DNA from: Acidithiobacillus sp.
GTDB lineage: Bacteria > Pseudomonadota > Gammaproteobacteria > Acidithiobacillales > Acidithiobacillaceae
DNA: 53,235 bases
NCBI RefSeq assembly: GCF_027322205.1
Contig: NZ_DAHVHY010000005.1
Location: 1-53,235, forward strand
Reading direction: 5' to 3'
Shown: positions 1-7,414 of the stretch, in pieces
Layout: the number at the start of each line of letters is the position of its first letter
How positions within the stretch are numbered: the stretch's first letter is position 1
Translations under genes and position numbers: made by a program
Notes under the pieces: model-generated
Databases searched by the model: none
Told to the model about the DNA's origin: nothing
What the model saw: the letters and a program-made list of their open reading frames with translations, nothing else

Positions 1-2
1 GG

Positions 3-1622
3 GTTTGGCGCTGGGCGGGAGTAGCACGGCATCATCGTCGGCCGGTGGCGGCACGGCGTCTCGATTATCTGACGGCGGCCAGCATACTCCTGCGCCGCGA
101 GGCGCTGGAGCGCACGGGTCTCTTTGATGACGATACCTTTTTTATGTATTGGGAAGATGTGGATCTGTGCTTTCGCCTGCGCGCGCAGGGCTGGAAGCTG
201 GCGGTGGCCGGTGATGCGGTGATCTGGCATCAGCGCTCGTCCAGCCTCGGGCATGCCAACCCCCTCAAGGATTATTATGTCACCGCCTCCTCCCGCCGTT
301 TTTTGCGGCGCTACGCCTCCAGGCCGCGCCTGGCGATGACTCTGGGCGCGTTGGGGCGCATTGCGCGGCGACTGCTCTGGGGTAAGTGGCGCAATGTGCG
401 GGCGATGGTTTCCGCGCTGTGGGACCGGCCCTACGACTTTTCGCTGTCCCCATTCATGGATGGGGGAGCGCCGGGTTTGGGGCCGCTGCGGGTGGCGGTG
501 GATGCCAATACGCTGTCGGGGCGACTGGCGGGGATCGGGCATTATAGCGTTGCGCTTTGTCAGCAACTGGTGGCCGATGGGGGGGCGACTCTGGCCTACT
601 TTACCGCGCGGTCCTGGGCGCGGGTGCCGCCGCGACCGGCGGGTCTGCGCATTCCCCGGTTGCTTCAGTGGCGTAAGCATATTCCCCTGGGTCGGGATCT
701 GCAGTGGGCTTTGCAGGGGCGGCAACTGGCGCGTCTGGAAAGGCGTTGGCGGCCGGATCTCATCCTGGGGCCGAACTTTGTCCTGCCGCCTGCCAGGGCG
801 CCGTCTGTCCTGGTGGTGCATGATCTCTCCCATATCCGCTATCCGGAGGTTCACCCCCCGGCCCGCGTGGCCTTTTTGGACGGTCACTTGCGACCGGCCC
901 TGGCGCATGCGCGGGCGGTGCTCACGGATTCCTGTTTTACGGAAGCAGAATTGTTGCATTACTTCCCGGAGGCGGCGGGCAGGACGCATGTGGTCTATCC
1001 CGGTATCAGCGGGCGCTTTGCCGTGGCTCCGGCGGCGGAGGTGGAGGCGGCCCTGGATGGCGTGTTGCTGGGGGATGATCGGCGCTTTTTCCTGTTTCTC
1101 TCCACTCTGGAGCCGCGCAAGAATCTGGCGGGCTTGCTGGCGGCCTACGCGGCCTTGCCGGTGGTCATCCGCAGGGCGCACCCGCTGGTGCTGGTGGGGC
1201 AGATGGGCTGGCAGGAGAGTAATTTCGCCGCGGTCCTGGCGGAAATGCTGGAACGCGGCGAGGTGCGGATGCTGGGCTACCTGCGCGACGAGCTGCTGCC
1301 GGCACTCTATCGCCGCGCCCTGGCGCTGGTTTACCCATCCCTCTACGAGGGCTTTGGTCTGCCGCCCATCGAGGCCATGGCCACGGGCTGCCCGGTGCTG
1401 GTGGCCGACGTGACCGCGATGCCGGAGGTCTGCGGCGATGCGGCGCTTTATTGCGATCCGCTGGATGTGGGGTCCATCACCGCGGGGATGCGGCGGCTGG
1501 CGGAGGATGATGCGATGCGGACCCGGTTGGCGGCCGTCGGCCCGGCGCGGGCGGCGCTCTATACCTGGGAGGCGGCGGCGGCGCAGGTGCTGGCGGTGAT
1601 GCGGGAGGTGGTTGGGCGTTAA
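3..1622 (+). CDS. Fused GT2-GT4 glycosyltransferase, 5' end outside window
   Basis: The frame is open to the left edge, so the true start lies outside the window; a GTG at 45 is only the first internal start codon. The first ~130 visible residues are the C-terminal part of a GT2 (rhamnosyltransferase-like) domain, with ASILLRREALERTGLFDD followed by WEDVDLCFRLRAQGW. From about residue 148 (counted from 45) a complete GT4, GT-B fold domain follows: LRVAVDANTL, LSTLEPRKNL, and the donor-binding E-x7-E in EGFGLPPIEAMATG. The protein therefore joins two sugar transferases and probably adds successive sugars to a lipid-linked polysaccharide (O-antigen or exopolysaccharide) at the cytoplasmic face of the inner membrane. 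Donor and acceptor cannot be read from sequence. It is probably the last gene of a polysaccharide cluster lying to the left. Confidence 0.85.
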   Translation, partial: VWRWAGVARHHRRPVAARRLDYLTAASILLRREALERTGLFDDDTFFMYWEDVDLCFRLRAQGWKLAVAGDAVIWHQRSSSLGHANPLKDYYVTASSRRFLRRYASRPRLAMTLGALGRIARRLLWGKWRNVRAMVSALWDRPYDFSLSPFMDGGAPGLGPLRVAVDANTLSGRLAGIGHYSVALCQQLVADGGATLAYFTARSWARVPPRPAGLRIPRLLQWRKHIPLGRDLQWALQGRQLARLERRWRPDLILGPNFVLPPARAPSVLVVHDLSHIRYPEVHPPARVAFLDGHLRPALAHARAVLTDSCFTEAELLHYFPEAAGRTHVVYPGISGRFAVAPAAEVEAALDGVLLGDDRRFFLFLSTLEPRKNLAGLLAAYAALPVVIRRAHPLVLVGQMGWQESNFAAVLAEMLERGEVRMLGYLRDELLPALYRRALALVYPSLYEGFGLPPIEAMATGCPVLVADVTAMPEVCGDAALYCDPLDVGSITAGMRRLAEDDAMRTRLAAVGPARAALYTWEAAAAQVLAVMREVVGR

Positions 1623-1728
1623 CTCACTCTTAAAATGCAGACCAGGCCCAAGGTATTCCGTACACGCGCAAAGATATGCTGGGTTCTCCGGGTACCGGTG
1701 AGGGGCTGTTTCGAGACATTACGATAAC

Positions 1729-1767
1729 TTGACCTATATGGACCAGTCTGTATACTGGTCCATATAG
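1729..1767 (+). promoter_or_regulatory. Promoter and palindromic operator of the toxin-antitoxin operon
   Basis: A -35 box TTGACC (1729-1734) and a -10 box TATACT (1751-1756) are separated by 16 bp. A perfect 14-bp inverted repeat, CTATATGGACCAGT (1734-1747) with its reverse complement at 1754-1767 and a 6-bp centre, covers the spacer and the -10 box. This is the expected arrangement for autorepression by a Phd/YefM-type antitoxin dimer. The antitoxin ATG is at 1785, preceded by an AAGGA ribosome binding site. Confidence 0.75.
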
Positions 1768-1784
1768 CTAAAAAGGAACTGTTC

Positions 1785-2030
1785 ATGAATATCGAAGTTG
1801 GGTCATACGAAGCCAAGACGAAGCTGCCGGAGTTGCTGCGCGGTATCCAGGCGGGCAATCGCTACACTATCACCTTGCGGGGCGAGGCCGTGGCCGATCT
1901 TGTACCCGCTGAAGGCAACAAGCACTCGGATGCCATGGCAGCCGTCGATGAAATGTTGTCCTTCATGCAGGCTCGTCAGCCTGTGGACGGTGTCGATCTC
2001 AAGGCGCTTATTAACGAAGGTCGGGCATGA
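1785..2030 (+). CDS. Phd/YefM-family antitoxin
   Basis: An 81-residue protein starting MNIEVGSYEAKTKLPELLR. The motif of a short strand followed by S-x-x-E-A-K-x-x-L-x-x-L-L is the DNA-binding N-terminal fold of Phd/YefM antitoxins, usually paired with PIN toxins. Residues ~45-81 form the acidic tail (DEMLSFMQ, DLKALINEGRA) that would wrap the toxin. The ATG has an AAGGA ribosome binding site, and the gene overlaps the toxin start by 4 bp (ATGA), so the two are translationally coupled. It should repress its own promoter through the palindrome at 1734-1767. The family call is firm; the pairing with a PIN toxin follows from the next gene. Confidence 0.85.
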   Translation: MNIEVGSYEAKTKLPELLRGIQAGNRYTITLRGEAVADLVPAEGNKHSDAMAAVDEMLSFMQARQPVDGVDLKALINEGRA

Positions 2031-2452
2031 AATTTGTCTTGGATGCTTCTGTTGCGTTGCTCTGGTTGGTGCCCGAATCCAATCCGGCAGGTGTGGATTA
2101 TGCCAGTGCGACCCTGAAGGCGCTTAGGGAATCGCAAGCCGTTGTGCCGTCCCTGTTCGCGCTGGAGGCAGCCAACGTTGCAGCCAAGGTGGAATCCAAG
2201 GGTGTTGTGATTGAAGCGGACGTACAACGATTCATCGCCCTCCTTGGGCGACTCAACATCGTGACCGATCAGGCAACATCGGCACACGCATTAGGGGACA
2301 CCTTGAACCTCGCCCGGCGCTATAAACTGTCAGCCTATGATGCGGCTTATTTGGAGCTATCGCTGCGCACGGGCCTACCGCTGGCAACACTTGATGCCGA
2401 TCTGGCGAAGGCAGCCACAACTGCGGGCGTTCCGCTTTTCAGTACTCATTGA
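2027..2452 (+). CDS. VapC-type PIN-domain toxin ribonuclease
   Basis: A 141-residue PIN-domain protein, the normal VapC length. The acidic catalytic residues of the fold are visible: Asp in MKFVLDASVALLWL (residue 6), Glu in FALEAANV, Asp in LSAYDAAYLELS, and Asp in LATLDADLAKAA. These would bind Mg2+/Mn2+ for RNA cleavage; known VapCs cut initiator tRNA or the 23S sarcin-ricin loop, but the target here cannot be told. It is coupled by ATGA overlap to the antitoxin. The reading frame is intact with no missing active-site residue, so the pair is probably functional. Confidence 0.88.
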   Translation: MKFVLDASVALLWLVPESNPAGVDYASATLKALRESQAVVPSLFALEAANVAAKVESKGVVIEADVQRFIALLGRLNIVTDQATSAHALGDTLNLARRYKLSAYDAAYLELSLRTGLPLATLDADLAKAATTAGVPLFSTH

Positions 2453-2665
2453 TACGGCCACCACCTGGGTCCAAACAGCGGGATTGCTAATCAGGCCCGC
2501 CCGTACAATAACCCTATTTATCGGGTAAACGGGGATCGGATCGTACAAGTCGGTCAGTCCGTGGACATCCTGATGCAGCAACTGGGTATGGCGCCCCCGA
2601 GTTCGACAGTTAATCTTGCAACTCATGGATATCGCCGGCCCCCGATACAGGGGGTGTGTGCATAG
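2453..2665 (+). pseudogene. Open frame without a start, possible gene fragment
   Basis: Directly after the vapC stop, and in the same frame, 70 codons stay open to a TAG at 2663-2665. The translation (for example NQARPYNNPIYRVNGDRI and VGQSVDILMQQLG) has a protein-like composition but no credible start codon or ribosome binding site. I do not recognise it. It may be the tail of a gene cut by a rearrangement, and chance is not excluded. Confidence 0.2.
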
Positions 2666-2704
2666 CTCCCAATTCTCCATGAGTTCAGCCCGATGCTCCT
2701 CATC

Positions 2705-2732
2705 AATCCATTACCGGTAATCCATTACCGGT
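2705..2732 (+). repeat. Two tandem copies of a 14-bp unit
   Basis: AATCCATTACCGGT occurs twice in perfect tandem (2705-2718 and 2719-2732) in non-coding DNA between the toxin-antitoxin pair and the IclR gene. Its role is unknown; it may be a replication-slippage scar in decaying sequence. Confidence 0.6.
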
Positions 2733-2851
2733 TACTGAAAATGAATCTCCACAGGTATGCAAGCACTCGCCAGCGCGTCCAGGAGCTTGTTTATCTCTTG
2801 AATCGACGTAGCGCGCTGGCCAAGACCGAAGTATCGAGAACGATCTTTAGC

Positions 2852-2944
2852 ATATCTCATAAGATATTACATCTGACGATCGCTAATCCTGCCCATATGG
2901 TCTGGTTCAGTGCCGCCAGCCTCTGGGAAATCGCCATCGATAGC
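2852..2944 (+). pseudogene. Remnant of a second PIN-domain toxin
   Basis: The short stretch VWFSAASLWEIAI (about 2900-2938) matches the central helix of the other common VapC subfamily, where a conserved S-A-x-S-x-W-E-I precedes the catalytic Glu. Neither the first catalytic Asp upstream nor the C-terminal Asp region downstream is present, and the frame ends a few codons later at the IclR gene. I read it as a relic of a lost toxin. The surrounding 2666-2956 holds nothing else I can support. Confidence 0.4.
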
Positions 2945-2956
2945 TGCGTAATCGTC

Positions 2957-3748
2957 TTAACTTAACGCCCCCACATCCACCGTTACCGTCTGTCCCTGCA
3001 AGCGCGTATCTATCCGCCGGGCGGCCTCCTGCAACAGCGGTACCCAACTTTCCTGACGACGCTCAATGGGTGCGGAGATGCTCAGTCCGGCATTCCAGGG
3101 CAGTTGGCTGCGAAGTAATACACCGATACAACCCACCCCGATCTCGGCCTCTTCATTATCCAGCGCATAGCCGCGCTCCAGAGCCGTGCGGGCGTCCTTC
3201 CAGAGTGTCGGGGTGTCGTGCAGGGTGTGTATGGTGAGCGCCGGTAAGTGGGTGCGGGTGGCATAACGCTCGACCGCCGCCTCACCATTCAGCGCCAGCA
3301 TCAGCTTGCCGACGGCGGTGGTGTGCAGGGGCGCGCGACTGCCGATCACCTGCTCTACCCGCATCATCCGCGACGGGGTGGCGCGCTCCACATAGACGAC
3401 TTCGTCGTCCTGCTGAATGGTGAGGTTCACCGTCTCCTGCACCTGATCGCGCAGCCAGGCCATGATGGGCCGGGCGATGGCGCGCAGGTCGCTGCGGCCG
3501 GGGGCGAGCTGCGCCCAGTCCTGGAGGTGGGGGCCAAAGCGGTAATGGCCGACGGTGTCCCGGGTGATCAATGCGTTGTCCTGTGCCGAGGCGAGAATGC
3601 GGAAGGCGGTGGAGGGCGCCAGTCCGGTTACGGCGGCGAGTATCTTGAGGGGGGCATTGCCGCCCTCCGCCGCGAGGGCGTCCAGCAGGGCGCGCAGGCG
3701 GTCGATGACCTGGATGGAGGAGTTTCTGTCGCTGGTAGAGTCTGGCAT
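2957..3748 (-). CDS. IclR-family transcriptional regulator
   Basis: A 263-residue protein of normal IclR length. Residues ~12-75 form the N-terminal winged helix-turn-helix (LKILAAVTGLAPSTAFRILA). Residues ~90-255 form the effector-binding domain, with the typical VVYVERA, PLHTTAVGKLML and EEAEIGVGCIGVLLR segments. It is transcribed divergently from the TPP-enzyme/DUF1537/glcDEF operon across a 96-bp gap containing repeated TTCC/GGAA half-sites, so it very likely controls that operon. IclR proteins of this type often sense small organic acids; glyoxylate or a related acid would fit the enzymes here, but that is inference. A homologue of allantoin or glyoxylate regulators is possible. Confidence 0.9.
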   Translation of the reverse strand: MPDSTSDRNSSIQVIDRLRALLDALAAEGGNAPLKILAAVTGLAPSTAFRILASAQDNALITRDTVGHYRFGPHLQDWAQLAPGRSDLRAIARPIMAWLRDQVQETVNLTIQQDDEVVYVERATPSRMMRVEQVIGSRAPLHTTAVGKLMLALNGEAAVERYATRTHLPALTIHTLHDTPTLWKDARTALERGYALDNEEAEIGVGCIGVLLRSQLPWNAGLSISAPIERRQESWVPLLQEAARRIDTRLQGQTVTVDVGALS

Positions 3749-3753
3749 GGAAT

Positions 3754-3809
3754 ATTCCGCATTGTGGAAACGATACCCTATTGCGGAATCATACGGTCTT
3801 GCTTAGAGT
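3754..3809 (+). promoter_or_regulatory. Divergent regulatory region with IclR-type operator and promoter
   Basis: The interrupted palindrome TTCCGCATTGTGGAA (3755-3769) resembles IclR-family operators. A further half-site TGCGGAAT (3782-3789) is the inverted copy of ATTCCGCA (3754-3761). For the plus-strand operon, -35 TTGCGG (3781-3786) and -10 TAGAGT (3804-3809) are spaced by 17 bp, and the second half-site overlaps the -35 box. This suggests direct control of RNA polymerase binding by the IclR protein. The assignment is by inspection only. Confidence 0.55.
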
Positions 3810-3844
3810 GGGTGCAACCTTTTTTAGCACAGGATCATCACGCC

Positions 3845-6064
3845 ATGACCGCCCAAAGCACCTTGCCCGCTAACGCTCCCGCCTTTTGCGCGGGTATGTT
3901 CCACTTTGGTGAATCCTGGCCGAATTTTGCGGAGTACGGCCGCAGTGCCGCCATCGCCGCTGGCCACAAAGCCATCCCGCATCCGGCGGCCAAAGCCGCC
4001 GTCTACCAGACCCTGCTCATGGCCGACGCCCTGCGCTACTGCACCTTGCAGATCTGCGCCGCCAAATCCTCCGGCCATCCCGGCGGCTTTGCCTCCAGCG
4101 TTGAGGCTTATGCGGCGCTGGTGATGCTCGGCCATACCAACATCGTCACCGAAGTGGGCCACCACGCCCCCGGTTTCTACAGCGCCATGTTCCTCGACAG
4201 CTCGCTGGAGGATATGGGTATCCGCGACATGAATGACATGATGGCGCGTTTCCGCGAACAGCATGGCCTGCTCGGCCATCTCTCCGGGGCGATCCCCGGC
4301 CTGTTGGCGCCAGCCGGCCCGTTGGGGCAGGGACAGCACTTTGCCATGGCGGGCGCGTTGCTGCACCCCGGTACTCTCTTCCCGGTGACCATCGGTGACG
4401 GCGGTTTTGGGGAGCCTTATGTGTTGAGCGCCATGAAGCACTTCCACTTTGCCTACCCGCGGGTCACCAACTACCTGCCGGTGCTGGTCTGGAATGGCTT
4501 TAGTCAGGAGCATCACTCCATGGTTTCCCTGATGACGAATGACGAGATGATCGCCTACTGGCGCGCCCATGACTTCGACGAAGTCATCCTGGTGGATGCC
4601 AGGGACTTCGACGATGCCGGTCAGGAAGGGGCCTATGTCGACTCCGCGCGCTTCTCCTTCGGCCAGCGGCTGGCCTTCATGGAGGCGGTGCTGACCGGTG
4701 TGGCCAGGGCGGCGGACCACGCCCTGGGCGGTCGTCACACCGCCTTCATTCTCAAGCAGTTGAAGGGGGCGGGCATGCATGTTTCGGGTGCCAAGTCCCA
4801 CAATCTCTATCCCAAGGACACCCCGGAATCGCCGGAGATCAGGACGGCGCTGGAGCAACGTGCCCTCAGTCCGGAAGCCTGGGCACTGGTGCGGGAGAAC
4901 TTCGCGCGGGCCGGTGGTGGTCCTGCCGCCAAAACGGCGGTGACCGAGCAGGTGTTGGAAATCGCCAAGCTGGGCGAATTTCCCATGCAGGATTTCGCCT
5001 TGGGCGAGCAGGTCGTGCCCGCCACCGCCATGGGCGCGTTGGTGGCCTGGCTGGGGCGGCAGGACCCACGCTTCGTGGTGACCAATGCCGACGGCAACGA
5101 AGCCTCGGCCATGAAGAACATCAATGACGCCCTGAAAATCCGCCACCCCACAGAGGACCCGCTCTACAACCAGCAGCCTGGGGGGCAGGTCTATGAACCC
5201 CTGAACGAGGATGCCTGCGCGGGTCTGGCGGCGGGACTGGCACTTTTCGGCAGCCGTTCCCTGTGGCTGTCTTATGAGTCCTTCGCCATTAACGGCTGGC
5301 CCATTATGCAGACGGTGGCCCAGGCCATGGCCGAACTGCGCCGCAAGACCCCGTCCACCGTCTGTATGTTCACCGCCGGTGCGCTGGAGCAGGGCCGCAA
5401 CGGTTGGACCCATCAGCGTCCGGAGATCGAGAATTACTTTGCCGCGCAGATGCGCAACGGCAACGTCTTCCTGCTCTATCCCACCGATGCCAATACCATC
5501 CAGGCGGCCTACGAGTACGCGGTGAACAGCGTCAACAAGTCGATGGTGATTGTGGCTTCCAAGAGCCCCCTGCCGGTGCGCCTGAGCATGGCACAGGCCC
5601 GCGCGGCGGTGCGCAAGGGGGCGGCGCTCTTGCATGATACGGGTGCAGGGCAGCGCGGCACCGTGACCCTGGCGGTGACCGGCGATATGGTTCTGCTGCC
5701 GGTTTTCGCCGCCAGGGACGTGCTGGAGAAGGAGGGGTATCGGGTGCGGATCGTGTCGGTGATTAACCCACGTCAGTTGTATCGTCCGGTGGATGTGGCC
5801 GCGCATACCGTTTCCGAAGCCGATACCGGCTTCATGCGCGACGCGGATTTCCACGCCCTCTTCGCCGGGGACTGGCTGCTGGGCATCAGCGGCGGCACTT
5901 CCGGGGCGCTGGAGCCGGTGCTGCTGCGTAGCCGGGCGACACAGCGCGATGTGCTGGCCTGGTTGCGGGGGGAGACCACCGCGACGCCGGGTGAGTTGAT
6001 GGCCTTCAACGGGATTACCGCCGAGACCATCGTCGGTAAGATCCACGGCTTCAACGCCGGATAA
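3845..6064 (+). CDS. Phosphoketolase/transketolase-like TPP-dependent enzyme
   Basis: A 739-residue protein starting at ATG 3845, inside a longer open frame that is a chance extension over the promoter. The N-terminal half carries a transketolase-like SSGHPGGFASSVEA and the TPP/Mg motif GDGGFGEPY...LVWNG (GDG about 26 residues before Asn). The C-terminal half is closest to phosphoketolase (XFP): LWLSYESFAINGWPIMQ, RNGWTHQRPEIENYF, LYPTDANTIQAA, SKSPLPVRLSM, and a short final domain. XFP cleaves xylulose-5-P or fructose-6-P to acetyl-P and an aldose phosphate, while transketolases move C2 units. At 739 residues it is shorter than typical XFP (~800) and lacks several of its signature blocks, so the exact reaction is open. 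It begins an operon with a DUF1537 kinase and glycolate oxidase, so the substrate is probably linked to C2-C4 acids. Confidence 0.75.
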   Translation: MTAQSTLPANAPAFCAGMFHFGESWPNFAEYGRSAAIAAGHKAIPHPAAKAAVYQTLLMADALRYCTLQICAAKSSGHPGGFASSVEAYAALVMLGHTNIVTEVGHHAPGFYSAMFLDSSLEDMGIRDMNDMMARFREQHGLLGHLSGAIPGLLAPAGPLGQGQHFAMAGALLHPGTLFPVTIGDGGFGEPYVLSAMKHFHFAYPRVTNYLPVLVWNGFSQEHHSMVSLMTNDEMIAYWRAHDFDEVILVDARDFDDAGQEGAYVDSARFSFGQRLAFMEAVLTGVARAADHALGGRHTAFILKQLKGAGMHVSGAKSHNLYPKDTPESPEIRTALEQRALSPEAWALVRENFARAGGGPAAKTAVTEQVLEIAKLGEFPMQDFALGEQVVPATAMGALVAWLGRQDPRFVVTNADGNEASAMKNINDALKIRHPTEDPLYNQQPGGQVYEPLNEDACAGLAAGLALFGSRSLWLSYESFAINGWPIMQTVAQAMAELRRKTPSTVCMFTAGALEQGRNGWTHQRPEIENYFAAQMRNGNVFLLYPTDANTIQAAYEYAVNSVNKSMVIVASKSPLPVRLSMAQARAAVRKGAALLHDTGAGQRGTVTLAVTGDMVLLPVFAARDVLEKEGYRVRIVSVINPRQLYRPVDVAAHTVSEADTGFMRDADFHALFAGDWLLGISGGTSGALEPVLLRSRATQRDVLAWLRGETTATPGELMAFNGITAETIVGKIHGFNAG

Positions 6065-6076
6065 GGATTGCAGCGA

Positions 6077-7414
6077 ATGGCCGACGCCGACAGCAAAATC
6101 ATCGTCATTGACGACGACCCCACGGGTTCGCAAACAGTGCATTCATGCCTGCTGCTCACCCGCTGGGATACGGAAACGCTGGGCATCGCCCTGCGCGATC
6201 CGGCCCCGCTCTTTTTTGTCCTCAGCAACACCCGGGGCATGGCGGCCGCGCAGGCGGCGGCGGTGACCCGCGAAATCTGCCGGAATCTGCGGGTGGCGCT
6301 GGACCGCTTGGCGGCGACGGGGCAGGCGCTACGGCCTATTCTGGTGAGCCGTTCCGACTCCACCTTGCGCGGCCATTATCCGGTGGAAACCGACGTCATG
6401 GCCGAGGAATTGGGGCCGTTCGACGCCCACTTCCTGGTCCCCGCTTTTTTTGAGGGCGGGCGCATCACCCGCGACGGCGTGCATTACGTGCGCCAGAACG
6501 GGGTTGAAACGCCCGCCCACGAGACGGAGTTTGCCCAGGATTCGGTGTTTGCCTTCCATCACAGCTTTCTGCCGGATTATGTGGAGGAGAAGACCCAGGG
6601 GCGGATTCCGGCGGTGGTGGTGGAGCGCCTGACGCTGGCGGAGTTGCATGCCGGTTGTCTGCCGCGTCTACTGGCGCTCAGGGACAACGCTTGTGTGGTG
6701 GTGGATGCCGTGGAGCCTGCCGATCTCGCCGCTTTTGCCCGGGATTTGCGAGTGGCGGCGGCACAGGGCAAGCGCTTCCTGTTCCGTAGCGCCGCCAGCC
6801 TGTTGACGGCGCTGGCGGACTTGCCGCCGCAGCCGGTCGCGGCCATTGATATGGCGCGACTGGTGCGCGGCGGCAAGCCGGGTGCCATCGTGGTCGGCTC
6901 CCATGTGCGCAAAAGCACCGAGCAACTGGAGCGCCTATTGCAGGAGCCCGGTCTGGAGGCGATCGAGGTGAATGTGGATGCCTGCGCTGGCGACGCGCGT
7001 TCCAGGCAATTGCCAGCCATTTTGCAGCAGGCGGCAGCGGCGCACGACAAAGGGTTGGACGTGGTCATCTACACCAGCCGCAGTGAGCGCCGTTTTGCCG
7101 ATCAGGCTGCCCGCCTGGCCTTTGGGGAGGCGGTGTCGGCTTTCCTCATGGCCGTGGTGCGAGGCTTGCCGGAGGACCTCGGCTTCCTCATCAGCAAGGG
7201 CGGTATTACCTCCAATGATGTGCTCAGCAGTGGCCTTGCCCTGCGCATGGCGCGGGTCATGGGGCAGATTCTGCCGGGCTGCTCGGTAGTGACCTGCCCT
7301 GCTGATCACCCCCGCACGCCCAATCTGCCGGTGGTGATTTTCCCCGGCAATGTGGGGGATGCGGAGGGCCTCGCGCTCGTCCGTCGGCGGTTACGCGGTG
7401 CGGCAATCGAGTGA
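6077..7414 (+). CDS. DUF1537 (four-carbon acid sugar kinase family) protein
   Basis: A 445-residue protein; ATG 6077 lies 9 nt after AAGGA (6063-6067) and is preferred to an upstream TTG at 6068. The N-terminal domain begins IIVIDDDPTGSQTVHSC, the subfamily version of the DD-x-TG motif of DUF1537 kinases, followed by SRSDSTLRGHYP for sugar-acid binding. The C-terminal nucleotide-binding domain has AIVVGSHVRKSTEQL and LGFLISKGGITSNDVLSSG, plus a glycine-rich end (VVIFPGNVGD). Characterised relatives phosphorylate threonate, erythronate or 3-oxo-tetronate with ATP. The gene follows the TPP enzyme by 12 bp and overlaps glcD by 4 bp (GTGA), so they work together. The specific acid substrate is not predictable. 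Confidence 0.85.
   Translation: MADADSKIIVIDDDPTGSQTVHSCLLLTRWDTETLGIALRDPAPLFFVLSNTRGMAAAQAAAVTREICRNLRVALDRLAATGQALRPILVSRSDSTLRGHYPVETDVMAEELGPFDAHFLVPAFFEGGRITRDGVHYVRQNGVETPAHETEFAQDSVFAFHHSFLPDYVEEKTQGRIPAVVVERLTLAELHAGCLPRLLALRDNACVVVDAVEPADLAAFARDLRVAAAQGKRFLFRSAASLLTALADLPPQPVAAIDMARLVRGGKPGAIVVGSHVRKSTEQLERLLQEPGLEAIEVNVDACAGDARSRQLPAILQQAAAAHDKGLDVVIYTSRSERRFADQAARLAFGEAVSAFLMAVVRGLPEDLGFLISKGGITSNDVLSSGLALRMARVMGQILPGCSVVTCPADHPRTPNLPVVIFPGNVGDAEGLALVRRRLRGAAIE

Noticed and set aside
3248-3844. Long N-terminal extension of the TPP enzyme frame
   Set aside because: It crosses the IclR gene and the promoter; ATG 3845 fits the promoter position and the family start.
3824-6142. A 772-codon open frame opposite the TPP enzyme gene
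   Set aside because: It is a GC-rich antisense shadow: His/Gly/Arg-rich with no family motifs and no ribosome binding site, while the plus strand has clear enzyme motifs.
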